Shown one piece after another: positions 53,922 to 62,962 of a DNA stretch of 64,000 nt. Both the position numbers and the translations under genes were made by a program. Numbering within the stretch: position 1 is the stretch's first letter; each line of letters opens with the position of its first letter. The stretch comes from Streptomyces fungicidicus (GTDB lineage Bacteria; Actinomycetota; Actinomycetes; Streptomycetales; Streptomycetaceae). The notes under the pieces are model-generated. The model saw only the letters and a list, made by a program, of their open reading frames with translations, did no database searches and was not told where the DNA came from. Location of the stretch: positions 2,046,001-2,110,000 of the forward strand of contig NZ_CP023407.1 of NCBI RefSeq assembly GCF_003665435.1, written 5' to 3'.

Positions 53922-54875
53922 TCACATGATCGGGTCGGGTTCGCGGGCGAGGTCCGCGGCGCCCACCAGACCCGCCTCGTTGCCCAGTTGGGCGGCGAGG
54001 ACCTCGGCGACGGGGCGCCAGTTGCTGCCGACCAGCCAGCGCTTGTAGGACTTGCGGATCGGGCCGAGGACCAGTTCGCCCTCGTCGGAGAGGCCGCCGC
54101 CGATGATGAAGGCGGAGGGGTCGAAGAGGGAGGCCAGGTCGGCGAGTCCGGCGCCGACCCAGCGGGCCAGCTCGCGGTAGGAGTCGACGGCCACCCGGTC
54201 GCCCTGACGGGCGGCCATGGAGATGTGCTTGCCCTCGATGCCCTCGGGCGTGCCGTCGCCGAGGGAGAGCAGCGTCTCCGCGTTCTCGGGGGTGGCGTTG
54301 GCGCGCTGCTTGGCGTAGCGGACGAGGGCGCGGCCGGAGGCGTACTGCTCCCAGCAGCCCTGGGAGCCGCAGCCGCACAGCAGGCCGTCGGGCACCATGC
54401 GGATGTGGCCGAACTCGGCGGCCACGCCGAAGTGACCGCGGCGCAGCTTGTTGCCGATGATGATGCCGCCGCCGAGGCCGGTGCCGAGCGTGATGCAGAT
54501 GACGTTGCGGTGGCCGGCGCCCGCGCCGAACTTGTACTCGCCCCAGGCCGCGGCGTTGGCGTCGTTCTCCACGACGACCGGGAGACCCGTGCGGGCCTCG
54601 ACCTTCTCCTTGAGCGGCTCGTTGCGCCAGTGGATGTTGGGGGCGAAGTAGACCTCGGAGCGCTGACGGTTGACGTATCCGGCCGCACCGATGCCCACGC
54701 CGACGATGTCGTGCCCCGCGCGTGCTCCCTCCACCGCGGAGGCGATGGCGTCCACGATGCCCTCGGACGTGCCCGGGGTCGGCACCTTGTGGGTCGAGAG
54801 GATGTTGCCTTCCTCGTCGACCACGCCGGCCGCGATCTTCGTGCCGCCGATGTCGACGCCGATGGTGAGTCCCAT
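53922..54875 (-). CDS. glkA: ROK-family glucokinase
   Basis: 317 residues, the length of S. coelicolor GlkA. It phosphorylates glucose and is central to carbon catabolite repression in Streptomyces. The ATP motif is IGVDIGGTKIAAGVVD, the catalytic Asp lies in VVENDANAAAWGE, and the ROK zinc motif is seen in CGCGSQGCWEQYASG, preceded by EFGHIRM. GAGGGA precedes ATG 54875 closely. Confidence 0.97.
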   Translation of the reverse strand: MGLTIGVDIGGTKIAAGVVDEEGNILSTHKVPTPGTSEGIVDAIASAVEGARAGHDIVGVGIGAAGYVNRQRSEVYFAPNIHWRNEPLKEKVEARTGLPVVVENDANAAAWGEYKFGAGAGHRNVICITLGTGLGGGIIIGNKLRRGHFGVAAEFGHIRMVPDGLLCGCGSQGCWEQYASGRALVRYAKQRANATPENAETLLSLGDGTPEGIEGKHISMAARQGDRVAVDSYRELARWVGAGLADLASLFDPSAFIIGGGLSDEGELVLGPIRKSYKRWLVGSNWRPVAEVLAAQLGNEAGLVGAADLAREPDPIM

Positions 54876-55012
54876 GAATCCCTCAGTTTCGGTCGAGCCC
54901 CGCTACGCCAACGGTACCCGAGGCGATGCCCTGGGAGCCCCGGCGTCCGTACGGTGAGCGGCCCCGCGGGGATCATGGGAGCCCCCGCCGGGCCCTCCCG
55001 GGGACCGTGCCG

Positions 55013-55561
55013 TCAGTCCAGGTCGATGTGCTCGCCGGGGCCGGTGCCGGGGTCGTCGCCCCGGTCGCGGCGCTCGTCGGCGTCGCCGGCGCCGGACTCG
55101 CGGGCCGTCCAGCGGCGCTCCTGGTCCTGCACGGCCGAGCGGTAGGCGGCGAGGAGTTCGCTGCCGGCGGCGGCGAGGTGGTCGAAGACGTCCGGGTTGC
55201 GTTCGATGACGGGTTCGACGGCGGCCTTCGCCTGCTGGACCACCTGCCGCACCACCTGCTGGGCGGCCGGTCCGGCGACCGCGCCGAGCAGCGGGGACTG
55301 CAGGCCCGAGAGCCTGTCGGCGACCGCGTCGACGAGCTTCTTCAGCTCCTCGGCCGCCGAGCCGGGGGGCGGCCCGTACTCGGCGCGGCGCCGGGCCTGC
55401 TCCGCCTCCAGGTCCTCGGCGGCGGCCGTGGCCCAGGCGTCGGCGTGCGTCTCGTCCGCCCGTACGTCGTCCACCGGCTTGCCGGCGATCTCGTCCCCGG
55501 TCGTCCCGGGCTGCCCGGTCTGGTCCCCGGGGTCGTCGGACGGGGGGAGCTGTTCGCTCAT
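55013..55561 (-). CDS. DUF5304-type hypothetical protein
   Basis: 182 residues from ATG 55561, with AGGAG 8 nt upstream. An acidic, Pro/Gly-rich N-terminus (1-45) leads into ADAWATAAAEDLEAEQARRR. A helical middle (about 70-145, VVRQVVQQAKAAVEPVIERN) and an acidic C-tail follow. It matches my memory of the Streptomyces DUF5304 family. No membrane helix or enzyme motif is seen. Confidence 0.75.
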   Translation of the reverse strand: MSEQLPPSDDPGDQTGQPGTTGDEIAGKPVDDVRADETHADAWATAAAEDLEAEQARRRAEYGPPPGSAAEELKKLVDAVADRLSGLQSPLLGAVAGPAAQQVVRQVVQQAKAAVEPVIERNPDVFDHLAAAGSELLAAYRSAVQDQERRWTARESGAGDADERRDRGDDPGTGPGEHIDLD

Positions 55562-55619
55562 GACGGACTCCTGACTGCGGGTGGGCCCCATCGACGTTAC
55601 CCGAACGGCCGTCGTCGCT

Positions 55620-56780
55620 TCAGCGGGTGCGCGGCCACAGTTCCGGATCCGGCCGGAAGCGGACGCGCAGTGCGCCCTCGCGCAGGGCGGCGCCGTCGAC
55701 GGTGCAGCGGCGCAGCGCGGAGGGCAGCGGGACGATGCGGCGGAACGGTCCCGCGGTGACGACGAGCTCGTCGCCGCGCCGGATCAGGTCGAGTTCGTCG
55801 CGGCGGGCGCCCGGCAGGGGGATGTGCCAGACGAGGACGCCGTCGTCGGCCGCGGAGTCGGTGACCGGCCAGGAGACGGCGCCGGGTTCCGCCCCGGCGC
55901 CGGGGACGGCCAGTGCGGCCAGGTCGTCGCCGCCCCGCGGGTCGCGGCCCAGATGGGTGACGGGGTGGACGGCGTAGGACTCCTGCCACTCCTCCAGGGT
56001 CTTGCGCTGCTGGGCCACCGGCCCGGCGAGCCAGCCGCCCGCCTCGCTCTCCGGCAGGACCCGGGTCGCGACCAGCGCGTCCACCCGCAGTCCGCGCAGG
56101 GCGAGCCCGAGGGCCGCGGCGCGTACGGCGTCGGCGCCGGACGGTCCCGGCTCGGCGACCAGGCGTACGAGGGTGTCGCGGTCGGCGAGCACGGCCTCGA
56201 CGGCGGCCAGTTCGAGGTCGAGGCGGGCCGCCGTCCCGTACAGCCACTCTGCGGGCATCGGGACGCCGGCGAGGCGGCCGAGCACGGGGCGCAGGGCGCG
56301 GGCGGCCTGCCGTTCGGGCGGCAGGAGGCGGCGCAGATAGCGGCGGAGTTCCTCGGGGAGGGCGAGGAGGGAGAGGGCCCGCGGGGTGGGCGGGAGGTCC
56401 ACGACGACGAGGTCGTACGCCTCCTCCTCCGGCTTCGGGAGCGCGGCGTCGCGCAGGGCGCGCAGCACGGCGAGCTCCTCGGCGCCGGGGAGGGGGGCGA
56501 TCTCCTCGGGGTCGAGCCGGGAGGCGCCGAGGAGGTCGAGGGCGGAGGCGGCCCGGTCCTGGAGGGCGGCGAGGTCGGTGCGGAAGTCCGTGTCGGGGTC
56601 GACGCGGCGCACGGTGAGGTGCGGGGTGGCCGCGTCCCCCAGTACGGGGCCCAGGGTGTCCGTGCGGTCGGTGCCGAGGAGGAGGGTGCGGGTGCCCTCG
56701 CGGGCGGCGGTGAGCGCGGTGGCGGCGGCGGTGGTGGTGCGGCCGCTGCCGCCGGGGCCCGTGATCAGGAGGGTGCGCAT
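55620..56780 (-). CDS. ArsA/GET3-type ATPase
   Basis: 386 residues from ATG 56780. The deviant P-loop is LLITGPGGSGRTTTAAATAL: the conserved GGxGKTT Lys position reads Arg. Switch II lies in DLVVVDLPPTPRALSLL, and the C-terminal ArsA_HSP20-like strand region is present. No arsenic genes are nearby. M. tuberculosis Rv2184c is a positional counterpart. The upstream ribosome site is absent; TACGGT lies 8 nt before the ATG. Confidence 0.88.
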   Translation of the reverse strand: MRTLLITGPGGSGRTTTAAATALTAAREGTRTLLLGTDRTDTLGPVLGDAATPHLTVRRVDPDTDFRTDLAALQDRAASALDLLGASRLDPEEIAPLPGAEELAVLRALRDAALPKPEEEAYDLVVVDLPPTPRALSLLALPEELRRYLRRLLPPERQAARALRPVLGRLAGVPMPAEWLYGTAARLDLELAAVEAVLADRDTLVRLVAEPGPSGADAVRAAALGLALRGLRVDALVATRVLPESEAGGWLAGPVAQQRKTLEEWQESYAVHPVTHLGRDPRGGDDLAALAVPGAGAEPGAVSWPVTDSAADDGVLVWHIPLPGARRDELDLIRRGDELVVTAGPFRRIVPLPSALRRCTVDGAALREGALRVRFRPDPELWPRTR

Positions 56781-56847
56781 GGGGGTGAACCGTAACGGAC
56801 GCCGGGCGGGGGTGGGATTTACTCGCCCGCGCCTGCGGGGTGCCGCT

Positions 56848-56884
56848 GCGCCCACCCGTGCCGCCCAGCGGCACGACTGCCCGC
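56848..56884. repeat. Intergenic hairpin repeat element, copy C
   Basis: GCGCCCACCCGTGCCGCC (56848-56865) and GGCACGACTGCCCGC (56870-56884) are the same halves as in copies A and B. The centre forms GTGCCGC-CCA-GCGGCAC (56858-56874). The sequence after it (AGCTGCGGCAGCTG) is also shared in part with copy B. It lies between the SRPBCC gene and the ArsA-type gene. Confidence 0.82.
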
Positions 56885-56910
56885 AGCTGCGGCAGCTGGG
56901 GGCGGCACGG

Positions 56911-57354
56911 TTACTTCGTGGGGGACTCCACTCGCTTTTTCAGGCCGGCCAGGGCTCGGTCGATGATGACCTTCTCGGCCTTGCGCTTGATCATGCCGAG
57001 CATGGGGATCTTGACGTCCACGGTGAGGCGGTAGGTGACCTCGGTGGTGCCGGGGCCCGCCGGGGTGAGGAGGTAGGAGCCGTCCAGGGAGCGGAGCATC
57101 TGGGACTTCACCAGGGTCCAGGAGACCTCGTTCGCACCGGTCCAGGTGTAGGCGAGGGTCTGGTCGTCCTTGATCGCGCCGGCGTCCATGACGAGGCGCA
57201 CCTGCTCGGCGCGGCCCTCGCCGTCGGTCTTGAGGACCTCCGCCTCCTTCACCTCACCGGTCCAGTCCGGGTAGCGGGCGAAGTCGGCGATCACCCCCAT
57301 GACGTCGGCCGCCGCCGCCTCGATCGTGATGCTCGAGCTGGTGTGTTCCGCCAT
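56911..57354 (-). CDS. SRPBCC (START-like) family protein
   Basis: 147 residues from ATG 57354, with GGAGGAG about 8 nt upstream. The helix-grip fold of the polyketide cyclase/dehydrase group is evident: SITIEAAAADVMGVIADFAR, YPDWTGEVKEAEV, and a long C-terminal helix LGMIKRKAEKVIIDRALAGL. It would bind a hydrophobic ligand. M. tuberculosis Rv2185c is the positional counterpart. It precedes the ArsA-type gene in the same direction. Confidence 0.92.
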   Translation of the reverse strand: MAEHTSSSITIEAAAADVMGVIADFARYPDWTGEVKEAEVLKTDGEGRAEQVRLVMDAGAIKDDQTLAYTWTGANEVSWTLVKSQMLRSLDGSYLLTPAGPGTTEVTYRLTVDVKIPMLGMIKRKAEKVIIDRALAGLKKRVESPTK

Positions 57355-57480
57355 CGCCGTGGCTCCTCCGGATGCGGGCCGTTGTTCGTCGTCGCCGTGC
57401 GCCGGGCACACTGCGCACTCGCGTGCAGGCGAAGGCTACCGCGCGCCCGGCCGGCCCAACTCACCCGACCTGGGACATCG

Positions 57481-58278
57481 TCACCATTCCAGCCGCCAGG
57501 GGCGCCCGCTGCTCGCGAAGTGCCCCACGTTCACGCATTCGGTGGCCCCGATCCGCATCCGGCGCGCCAGCGGCTGGTGGACGTGTCCGAAGAGGGAGTA
57601 GCGGGGCCGGGTGCGCCGGATGGCGTCCAGCAGGGCACGGCTGCCGCGTTCGAAGCGGCGCGCGACGGTGTCGTAGACCAGCTCCGGCACCTCCGGCGGG
57701 ATGTGCGTGCACAGCACGTCGACCTCGCCGACCGCCTCGATCTTCGCCGCGTACTCCTCGTCGTCGATCTCGTAGGGCGTGCGCATCGGCGTGCGCAGGC
57801 CGCCGCCGACGAAGCCGAAGGTCCGGCCGCCGATCTCCACCCGCTGCCCGTCGAGCACGGTGGTGCCGGGGCCGGCGTACTCCTTCCAGAGGGGCGGCAT
57901 GTCGACGTTGCCGTAGGTGGCGTACGTCGGGACGGGGAAGGCGGCGAACAGCTCCGCGTACTGCTTGCGCACCGCCTTCTCGATCGCCGCCGCCTTGTCC
58001 GTGCCGATGTCCGCCCACAGCCGGCGCTGGAACTCGCGCGCCTCCTCGAAGCGGCGGGCGGTGCGCAGCTCCACGATGCGGTCGGCGTTCCCGGCGCCGA
58101 ACAGGTCGGGGAAGATGCCGCGGGAGTGGTCGGCGTAGTCGAGGAAAAGGACCAGGTCGCCCAGGCAGATCAGGGCGTCGGCGCCCTCGCCGGCACGGGC
58201 GAGGTCCCGTGCGTTGCCGTGCACGTCGCTGACCACGTGGACGCGCGTGCGCTGGTTGCCGCCTGGTGTGGATGCCAT
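57481..58278 (-). CDS. Calcineurin-like metallophosphoesterase
   Basis: 265 residues from ATG 58278. Metal-binding motifs are in order: VVSDVHGN (DxH), ALICLGDLV (GD), YGNVD (GNxD/E), VLCTHIPPE (H) and FGHVHQP (GHxH). The substrate is unknown. TACCCT lies 8 nt upstream of the ATG with no ribosome site. Ten more in-frame codons reach another ATG at 58308, which is less likely. Confidence 0.92.
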   Translation of the reverse strand: MASTPGGNQRTRVHVVSDVHGNARDLARAGEGADALICLGDLVLFLDYADHSRGIFPDLFGAGNADRIVELRTARRFEEAREFQRRLWADIGTDKAAAIEKAVRKQYAELFAAFPVPTYATYGNVDMPPLWKEYAGPGTTVLDGQRVEIGGRTFGFVGGGLRTPMRTPYEIDDEEYAAKIEAVGEVDVLCTHIPPEVPELVYDTVARRFERGSRALLDAIRRTRPRYSLFGHVHQPLARRMRIGATECVNVGHFASSGRPWRLEW

Positions 58279-58574
58279 GGCGATCAAGGGTAAGCGGGTG
58301 CGGCGCACGTGAACAATGGCAGGCGGACCTGCGGTTACTGGCTCGTCGGGGAGGGGGTGGACTACTGTGCGCGATGAAACACCAACCTGTGTGACGCAGC
58401 GAACATCTCGCCGGGACCCCCTGTCGTAGACGCCATACCGGCGGGTAACGTCCGGGCAGTCCAGTCGTGCTCAGGATTTCAACTTGTGAATCCGCGAGCA
58501 CCCGCCCGACCCTTGGACCGCGCCGTCGCATCGCACAACGTCGTGGCGCCGGCGCCCTAAGAGGAGCAGCAGTC

Positions 58575-60371
58575 TTGCGCGAGTTCAGCCTTCCGGCCCT
58601 GTACGAGGTCCCCGCGGACGGCAATCTGACCGACATCGTCCACAGAAACGCCGCGCAGCACCCCGACGTCGCCGTCATCGCCCGCAAGGTGGGCGGCGCC
58701 TGGCAGGACGTGACGGCCACCACCTTCCTGGCGGAGGTGCGGGCGGCCGCCAAGGGCATGATCGCCGCCGGTGTGCAGCCCGGCGACCGGGTCGGCCTGA
58801 TGTCCCGCACCCGTTACGAGTGGACGCTGCTGGACTTCGCGATCTGGAGCGCCGGCGCGGTGACCGTGCCGGTGTACGAGACCAGCTCGCCCGAGCAGGT
58901 GGCGTGGATCCTCGGCGACTCCGGCGCCACCGCGTGCTTCGTGGAGCTCGACGCCCACGCGGCGACCGTGGAGTCGGTGCGCGACCGGCTGCCCGCGCTG
59001 AAGAACCTGTGGCAGATAGAGGCCGGGGGCGTCGAGGAGCTGGGCCGGCTCGGGCAGGACGTCACCGACGGGACGGTCGAGGAGCGCAGTTCGGTCGCCC
59101 GGGCGGACGACCCGGCGACCATCGTCTACACCTCCGGCACGACCGGCCGCCCCAAGGGCTGTGTGCTCACCCACCGCAGCTTCTTCGCCGAGTGCGGCAA
59201 CATCGTGGAGCGGCTGCGTCCGCTGTTCCGCACGGGCGAGTGCTCGGTGCTGCTGTTCCTGCCGCTGGCGCACGTCTTCGGGCGGCTGGTGCAGATCGCG
59301 CCCATGATGGCGCCGATCAAGCTGGGCTGTGTGCCCGACATCAAGAACCTCACCGACGAGCTGGCCTCGTTCCGCCCGACGCTGATCCTGGGCGTGCCGC
59401 GCGTGTTCGAGAAGGTCTACAACTCGGCGCGGGCCAAGGCGCAGGCCGACGGCAAGGGCAAGATCTTCGACAAGGCGGCGGACACGGCGATCGCCTACAG
59501 CCAGGCGCTGGACACCCCGTCCGGCCCGGCCCTCGGCCTGAGGATCAAGCACAAGATCTTCGACCGGCTGGTCTACGGCAAGCTGCGCGCGGTGCTGGGC
59601 GGGCGCGGCGAGTACGCCATCTCGGGCGGCGCCCCGCTGGGCGAGCGTCTGGGCCACTTCTTCCGCGGCATCGGCTTCAGCGTGCTGGAGGGCTACGGCC
59701 TGACCGAGTCGTGCGCGGCGACCGCGTTCAACCCGTGGGACCGGCAGAAGATCGGCACGGTCGGCCAGCCGCTGCCCGGGTCGGTCGTCCGGATCGCGGA
59801 CGACGGCGAGGTGCTGCTGCACGGCGAGCACCTGTTCAAGGAGTACTGGAACAACCCGGCCGCGACCGCCGAGGCGCTGGCCGACGGCTGGTTCCACACC
59901 GGGGACATCGGCACCCTGGACGAGGACGGCTATCTGCGGATCACCGGCCGCAAGAAGGAGATACTCGTGACGGCGGGCGGCAAGAACGTCGCCCCGGCGG
60001 TCATCGAGGACCGGATCCGGGCGCACGCGCTGGTCGCGGAGTGCATGGTGGTGGGCGACGGGCGGCCGTTCGTGGGCGCGCTGGTCACCATTGACGAGGA
60101 GTTCCTGGGCCGTTGGTGCGCCGAGCACGGGAAGCCGGCGGGGTCGACGGCGGAGTCGCTGAGCCAGGACCCCGAGCTGCTCGCGGCGATCCAGCAGGCC
60201 GTCGACGACGGCAACTCGGCGGTCTCCAAGGCGGAGTCGGTGCGGAAGTTCCGGGTGCTGCCGGCGCAGTTCACCGAGGAGTCGGGGCACCTGACCCCGT
60301 CGCTGAAGCTGAAGCGGAACGTGGTCGCCAAGGACTACGCGCACGAGATCGAGGCGATCTACGCCAAGTAG
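58575..60371 (+). CDS. fadD: Long-chain fatty-acid CoA ligase
   Basis: 598 residues from TTG 58575, chosen because GAGGAG lies 8 nt upstream and family members begin REFSLPALYEVP. It activates fatty acids to acyl-CoA via acyl-AMP. AMP-binding motifs are IVYTSGTTGRPKG, FSVLEGYGLTESCAA, DGWFHTGDIG and ITGRKKEILVTAGGKN (catalytic Lys region). M. tuberculosis FadD15 is the positional counterpart. The 296-nt upstream region (58279-58574) also contains TACTGT 5 nt before a 6-codon frame at 58374. Confidence 0.95.
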   Translation: MREFSLPALYEVPADGNLTDIVHRNAAQHPDVAVIARKVGGAWQDVTATTFLAEVRAAAKGMIAAGVQPGDRVGLMSRTRYEWTLLDFAIWSAGAVTVPVYETSSPEQVAWILGDSGATACFVELDAHAATVESVRDRLPALKNLWQIEAGGVEELGRLGQDVTDGTVEERSSVARADDPATIVYTSGTTGRPKGCVLTHRSFFAECGNIVERLRPLFRTGECSVLLFLPLAHVFGRLVQIAPMMAPIKLGCVPDIKNLTDELASFRPTLILGVPRVFEKVYNSARAKAQADGKGKIFDKAADTAIAYSQALDTPSGPALGLRIKHKIFDRLVYGKLRAVLGGRGEYAISGGAPLGERLGHFFRGIGFSVLEGYGLTESCAATAFNPWDRQKIGTVGQPLPGSVVRIADDGEVLLHGEHLFKEYWNNPAATAEALADGWFHTGDIGTLDEDGYLRITGRKKEILVTAGGKNVAPAVIEDRIRAHALVAECMVVGDGRPFVGALVTIDEEFLGRWCAEHGKPAGSTAESLSQDPELLAAIQQAVDDGNSAVSKAESVRKFRVLPAQFTEESGHLTPSLKLKRNVVAKDYAHEIEAIYAK

Positions 60372-60377
60372 GCAGCG

Positions 60378-60403
60378 GCGGGGCGCGGTTTGGGGCGCCC
60401 CGC
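60378..60403. terminator. Hairpin between fadD and the mannosyltransferase gene
   Basis: The arms 60378-60386 and 60395-60403 are a 9-bp perfect GC stem with an 8-nt loop. It lies just after the fadD stop and just before the convergent gene's stop. Confidence 0.7.
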
Positions 60404-60409
60404 GGGGTC

Positions 60410-61552
60410 CTACAGCAGCGCTTTCAGGTGTTCGGCCAGCAGGTCCCAGCGCCACTTGTCCTCGACCCATTCGCGGCCCCGCTGTCCCATTCTGCGGCGG
60501 AGTTCCCCGTCGGCGAGGAGGGCCGTGACGCGGTCGGCCGTGTCGGCGGGGGAGCCGCCGGGGACCACCCAGCCGGTCTCGCCGTCGAGGACCGCGTCCG
60601 GGGCGCCGCCGGAGTCGCCGGCGACGACGGGCAGGCCGGTCGCGGATGCCTCCAGGTAGACGATGCCGAGACCCTCGACGTCCAGTCCCCCGCGCCGGGT
60701 CCGGCAGGGCATCGCGAAGACGTCACCGGCGCCGTAGTGGGCGGGCAGCTCGGACCAGGGCACCGATCCGGTGAAGCGCACGGAGGCGGCGACGCCGGTG
60801 TCGGCGGCGAGGCGGCGCAGGTCCTTCTCGTAGGGGCCGCCGCCGACGATCAGCAGCACCGCGTCCGGCTCGGCGGCCAGGATCGCGGGCATCGCCCGGA
60901 TCAGCGTGTCCTGGCCCTTGCGCGGCACCAGCCGTGAGACGCACACCACCACCGGCCGGTCGGTCAGCCCGAGCCGCGCCCGCACCTCCTCGCCGCCGGA
61001 ACCGGGGTGGAAGGTCTTCTCGTCGACCCCGGGCGGCAGTTGCACCATCCGCGCGGCGGCCTCCGGGGTGAGCGCGGAGGCTATCCGGGAACGGGTGTAC
61101 TCGCCGAGGTAGGTGATCGTGTCGGTGGACTCCCCGATCCGGCGCAGCAGCTGCCGTGCGGCGGGCAGCTGGGCCCAGCCGGCCTCGTGGCCGTGGGTGG
61201 TGGCCACGATCCGCTCGGCGCCCGCGCGGCGCAGCGCCGGCGCCATCAGCCCGAGCGGTGCCGCCGCCCCGAACCACACCGAGGTGCACCCGTGCTCGCG
61301 CAGCAGCCCGGCCGCCCGCCGGGTGGCGGCCGGCGTCGGCAGCAGCATGGTCGTGCGGTCGCGTACGACGGTGAAGGGCTGCTCGGCGTCGAAGGCGGCG
61401 GTGGCCTCGGCGCCCTCCCGGGAGCGCTTCCAGGTGGAGGCGTAGACGACGAGGCGCTCCGGGTCGAGACGCAGCGCCATGTTGTGCAGGAACGCCTGGA
61501 TGCCGCCGGGGCGGGGCGGGAAGTCGTTGGTCACGATCAGGGTCTTGTGCAT
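60410..61552 (-). CDS. GT4 glycosyltransferase, PimB-like mannosyltransferase
   Basis: 380 residues. The N-terminal domain begins TLIVTNDFPPRPGGIQAFLH, typical of PimB' (Rv2188c). The C-domain has VCVSRLVPRKGQDTLIRAM and the donor-site E-x7-E region DVEGLGIVYLEASATGLPVV. PimB' adds the second mannose to phosphatidylinositol mannoside. Convergent placement next to fadD matches M. tuberculosis fadD15-pimB', which supports the assignment. TAGGGT lies 8 nt before ATG 61552, and there is no ribosome site. Confidence 0.88.
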   Translation of the reverse strand: MHKTLIVTNDFPPRPGGIQAFLHNMALRLDPERLVVYASTWKRSREGAEATAAFDAEQPFTVVRDRTTMLLPTPAATRRAAGLLREHGCTSVWFGAAAPLGLMAPALRRAGAERIVATTHGHEAGWAQLPAARQLLRRIGESTDTITYLGEYTRSRIASALTPEAAARMVQLPPGVDEKTFHPGSGGEEVRARLGLTDRPVVVCVSRLVPRKGQDTLIRAMPAILAAEPDAVLLIVGGGPYEKDLRRLAADTGVAASVRFTGSVPWSELPAHYGAGDVFAMPCRTRRGGLDVEGLGIVYLEASATGLPVVAGDSGGAPDAVLDGETGWVVPGGSPADTADRVTALLADGELRRRMGQRGREWVEDKWRWDLLAEHLKALL

Positions 61553-61673
61553 CGCCGCCGACCCTACCGAACGGGGTTGCGCCGTCCGCCACGGCCGCGC
61601 TCTGTGGCACGCGCACCGGCGTCCGGGACATCATGGCCCCTGACGGACACCGCACCGGACGGGCAGGGAACGC

Positions 61674-62909
61674 ATGAGGACGACGGCCGCACGGGGCTCC
61701 CTCGCCCGGCTGCTGCTTCTGTGGGGCCTGACGCGGGCCGCCCTGCTGCTGTGCGTCCTGAAGGTGATCGTCTTCCCCGGGCCCGACGTCACCAGCGACG
61801 TGTCGGTGATCTACCGGGGCTGGTACGACGTGCTGCGCACCGGGACCTTCCCGCTGGACGACGTCACCTGGCAGTACCCGCCCGCCGCGGCCCTCGCGGT
61901 CCTCTCCCCCGGCCTGCTGCCGTTCCTGGAGTACGCCACCGCGTTCTTCGTGCTGGCCCTCGTCGCCGACCTGGTCACGCTCGCCCTGCTGCGGTACGCC
62001 GGGGGCGGTTCCGGGCGGTCGGCGCGCGGGGCCTGGGTGTGGGTGGCGGGCGTGCCGCTGCTCGGGCCGACGGTGTACGCGCGCTACGACGTGATGGTGA
62101 CCGCGGTCGCCGTGGCGGCGCTGCTGGCGGCCGCCCGGTACCCCCGGCTGGCGGGGGCGCTCGCCGGTCTCGGGGCGCTGGTGAAGGTGTGGCCGGCGCT
62201 GCTGCTGCTCGGGGTGCGGCGGCGGTGCGCGTGGGTGTGGGCGGCGGTGACCGGGGCCGGGGTGGCCGCGCTGTTCGCCGTGCTGATGCCGGGGGCGTTC
62301 GCGTTCCTCACCTTCCAGCGGGACCGGGGCACGGAGGTCGAGTCGCTGGGGTCGCTCGTCTTCCATGTGGCCCGGCACCACGGCTGGGAAGGCGAGGTGC
62401 TGCTCCATTACGGCTCGGTCGAGTTCCTCGGCCCGTACGTGGGCTGGGTGAGCACCGGGGCGCTGGTGCTGAGCGGGGCCGCGCTCGGGTGGCTGGTGCT
62501 GTGGCGGCTGAGGGCGACGCGTTTCGAGGCGTGGACCGCGGCCGACGCGGCGTTCACGGCGGTGCTGATGTTCACGACGACGAGCCGGGTGATCAGTCCC
62601 CAGTACATGGTGTGGCTGGTGGGGCTCGGGGCGGTCTGCCTCTGCTTCCGGGGGAGCCGGATGGGGGTGCCGGTCGTGCTGGTGCTGGCGGCGTCGGCGG
62701 TGACGGTGCTGGAGTTCCCGGTGTGGTTCGCCCATGTGGTGGCGAGTGATCCGCTCGGGATCGCGCTGCTGGGGGCGCGCAACGGGCTGTTGGTTGCGGC
62801 GACGCTGGCGGCCGCGCGGGTGCTGTGGCGCGGGACGGTGGCCCGGCGGCGGGCGCTTCCGGCGGTGGGCGGGGTCGGGCGTGCGGCCCGGGCTCCGGTC
62901 TCGTCCTGA
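61674..62909 (+). CDS. GT87-family membrane mannosyltransferase-like protein
   Basis: 411 residues with about nine or ten membrane helices. The first extracytoplasmic loop carries the acidic pair of polyprenol-dependent GT-C enzymes (FPGPDVTSDVSVIYRGWYDV). Later motifs are WQYPPAA, ARYDVMVTA, KVWPALLLLG and TSRVISPQYMVWL, all typical of GT87. Mycobacterial GT87 enzymes add alpha-1,2-mannose to lipoglycans. The position beside a PimB-like gene fits envelope glycolipid synthesis. Confidence 0.87.
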   Translation: MRTTAARGSLARLLLLWGLTRAALLLCVLKVIVFPGPDVTSDVSVIYRGWYDVLRTGTFPLDDVTWQYPPAAALAVLSPGLLPFLEYATAFFVLALVADLVTLALLRYAGGGSGRSARGAWVWVAGVPLLGPTVYARYDVMVTAVAVAALLAAARYPRLAGALAGLGALVKVWPALLLLGVRRRCAWVWAAVTGAGVAALFAVLMPGAFAFLTFQRDRGTEVESLGSLVFHVARHHGWEGEVLLHYGSVEFLGPYVGWVSTGALVLSGAALGWLVLWRLRATRFEAWTAADAAFTAVLMFTTTSRVISPQYMVWLVGLGAVCLCFRGSRMGVPVVLVLAASAVTVLEFPVWFAHVVASDPLGIALLGARNGLLVAATLAAARVLWRGTVARRRALPAVGGVGRAARAPVSS

Positions 62910-62962
62910 CCGGCCCTTCGGGCTTCGGGGCAGGCACGACCGCCCGGGGTGGCGGGGTCAGG

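Noticed and set aside
58363..58394. Six-codon frame MKHQPV after TACTGT upstream of fadD, a possible leader peptide
   Set aside because: The spacing is only 5 nt, no attenuator hairpin follows and the codons suggest no amino-acid sensing. It is probably chance.
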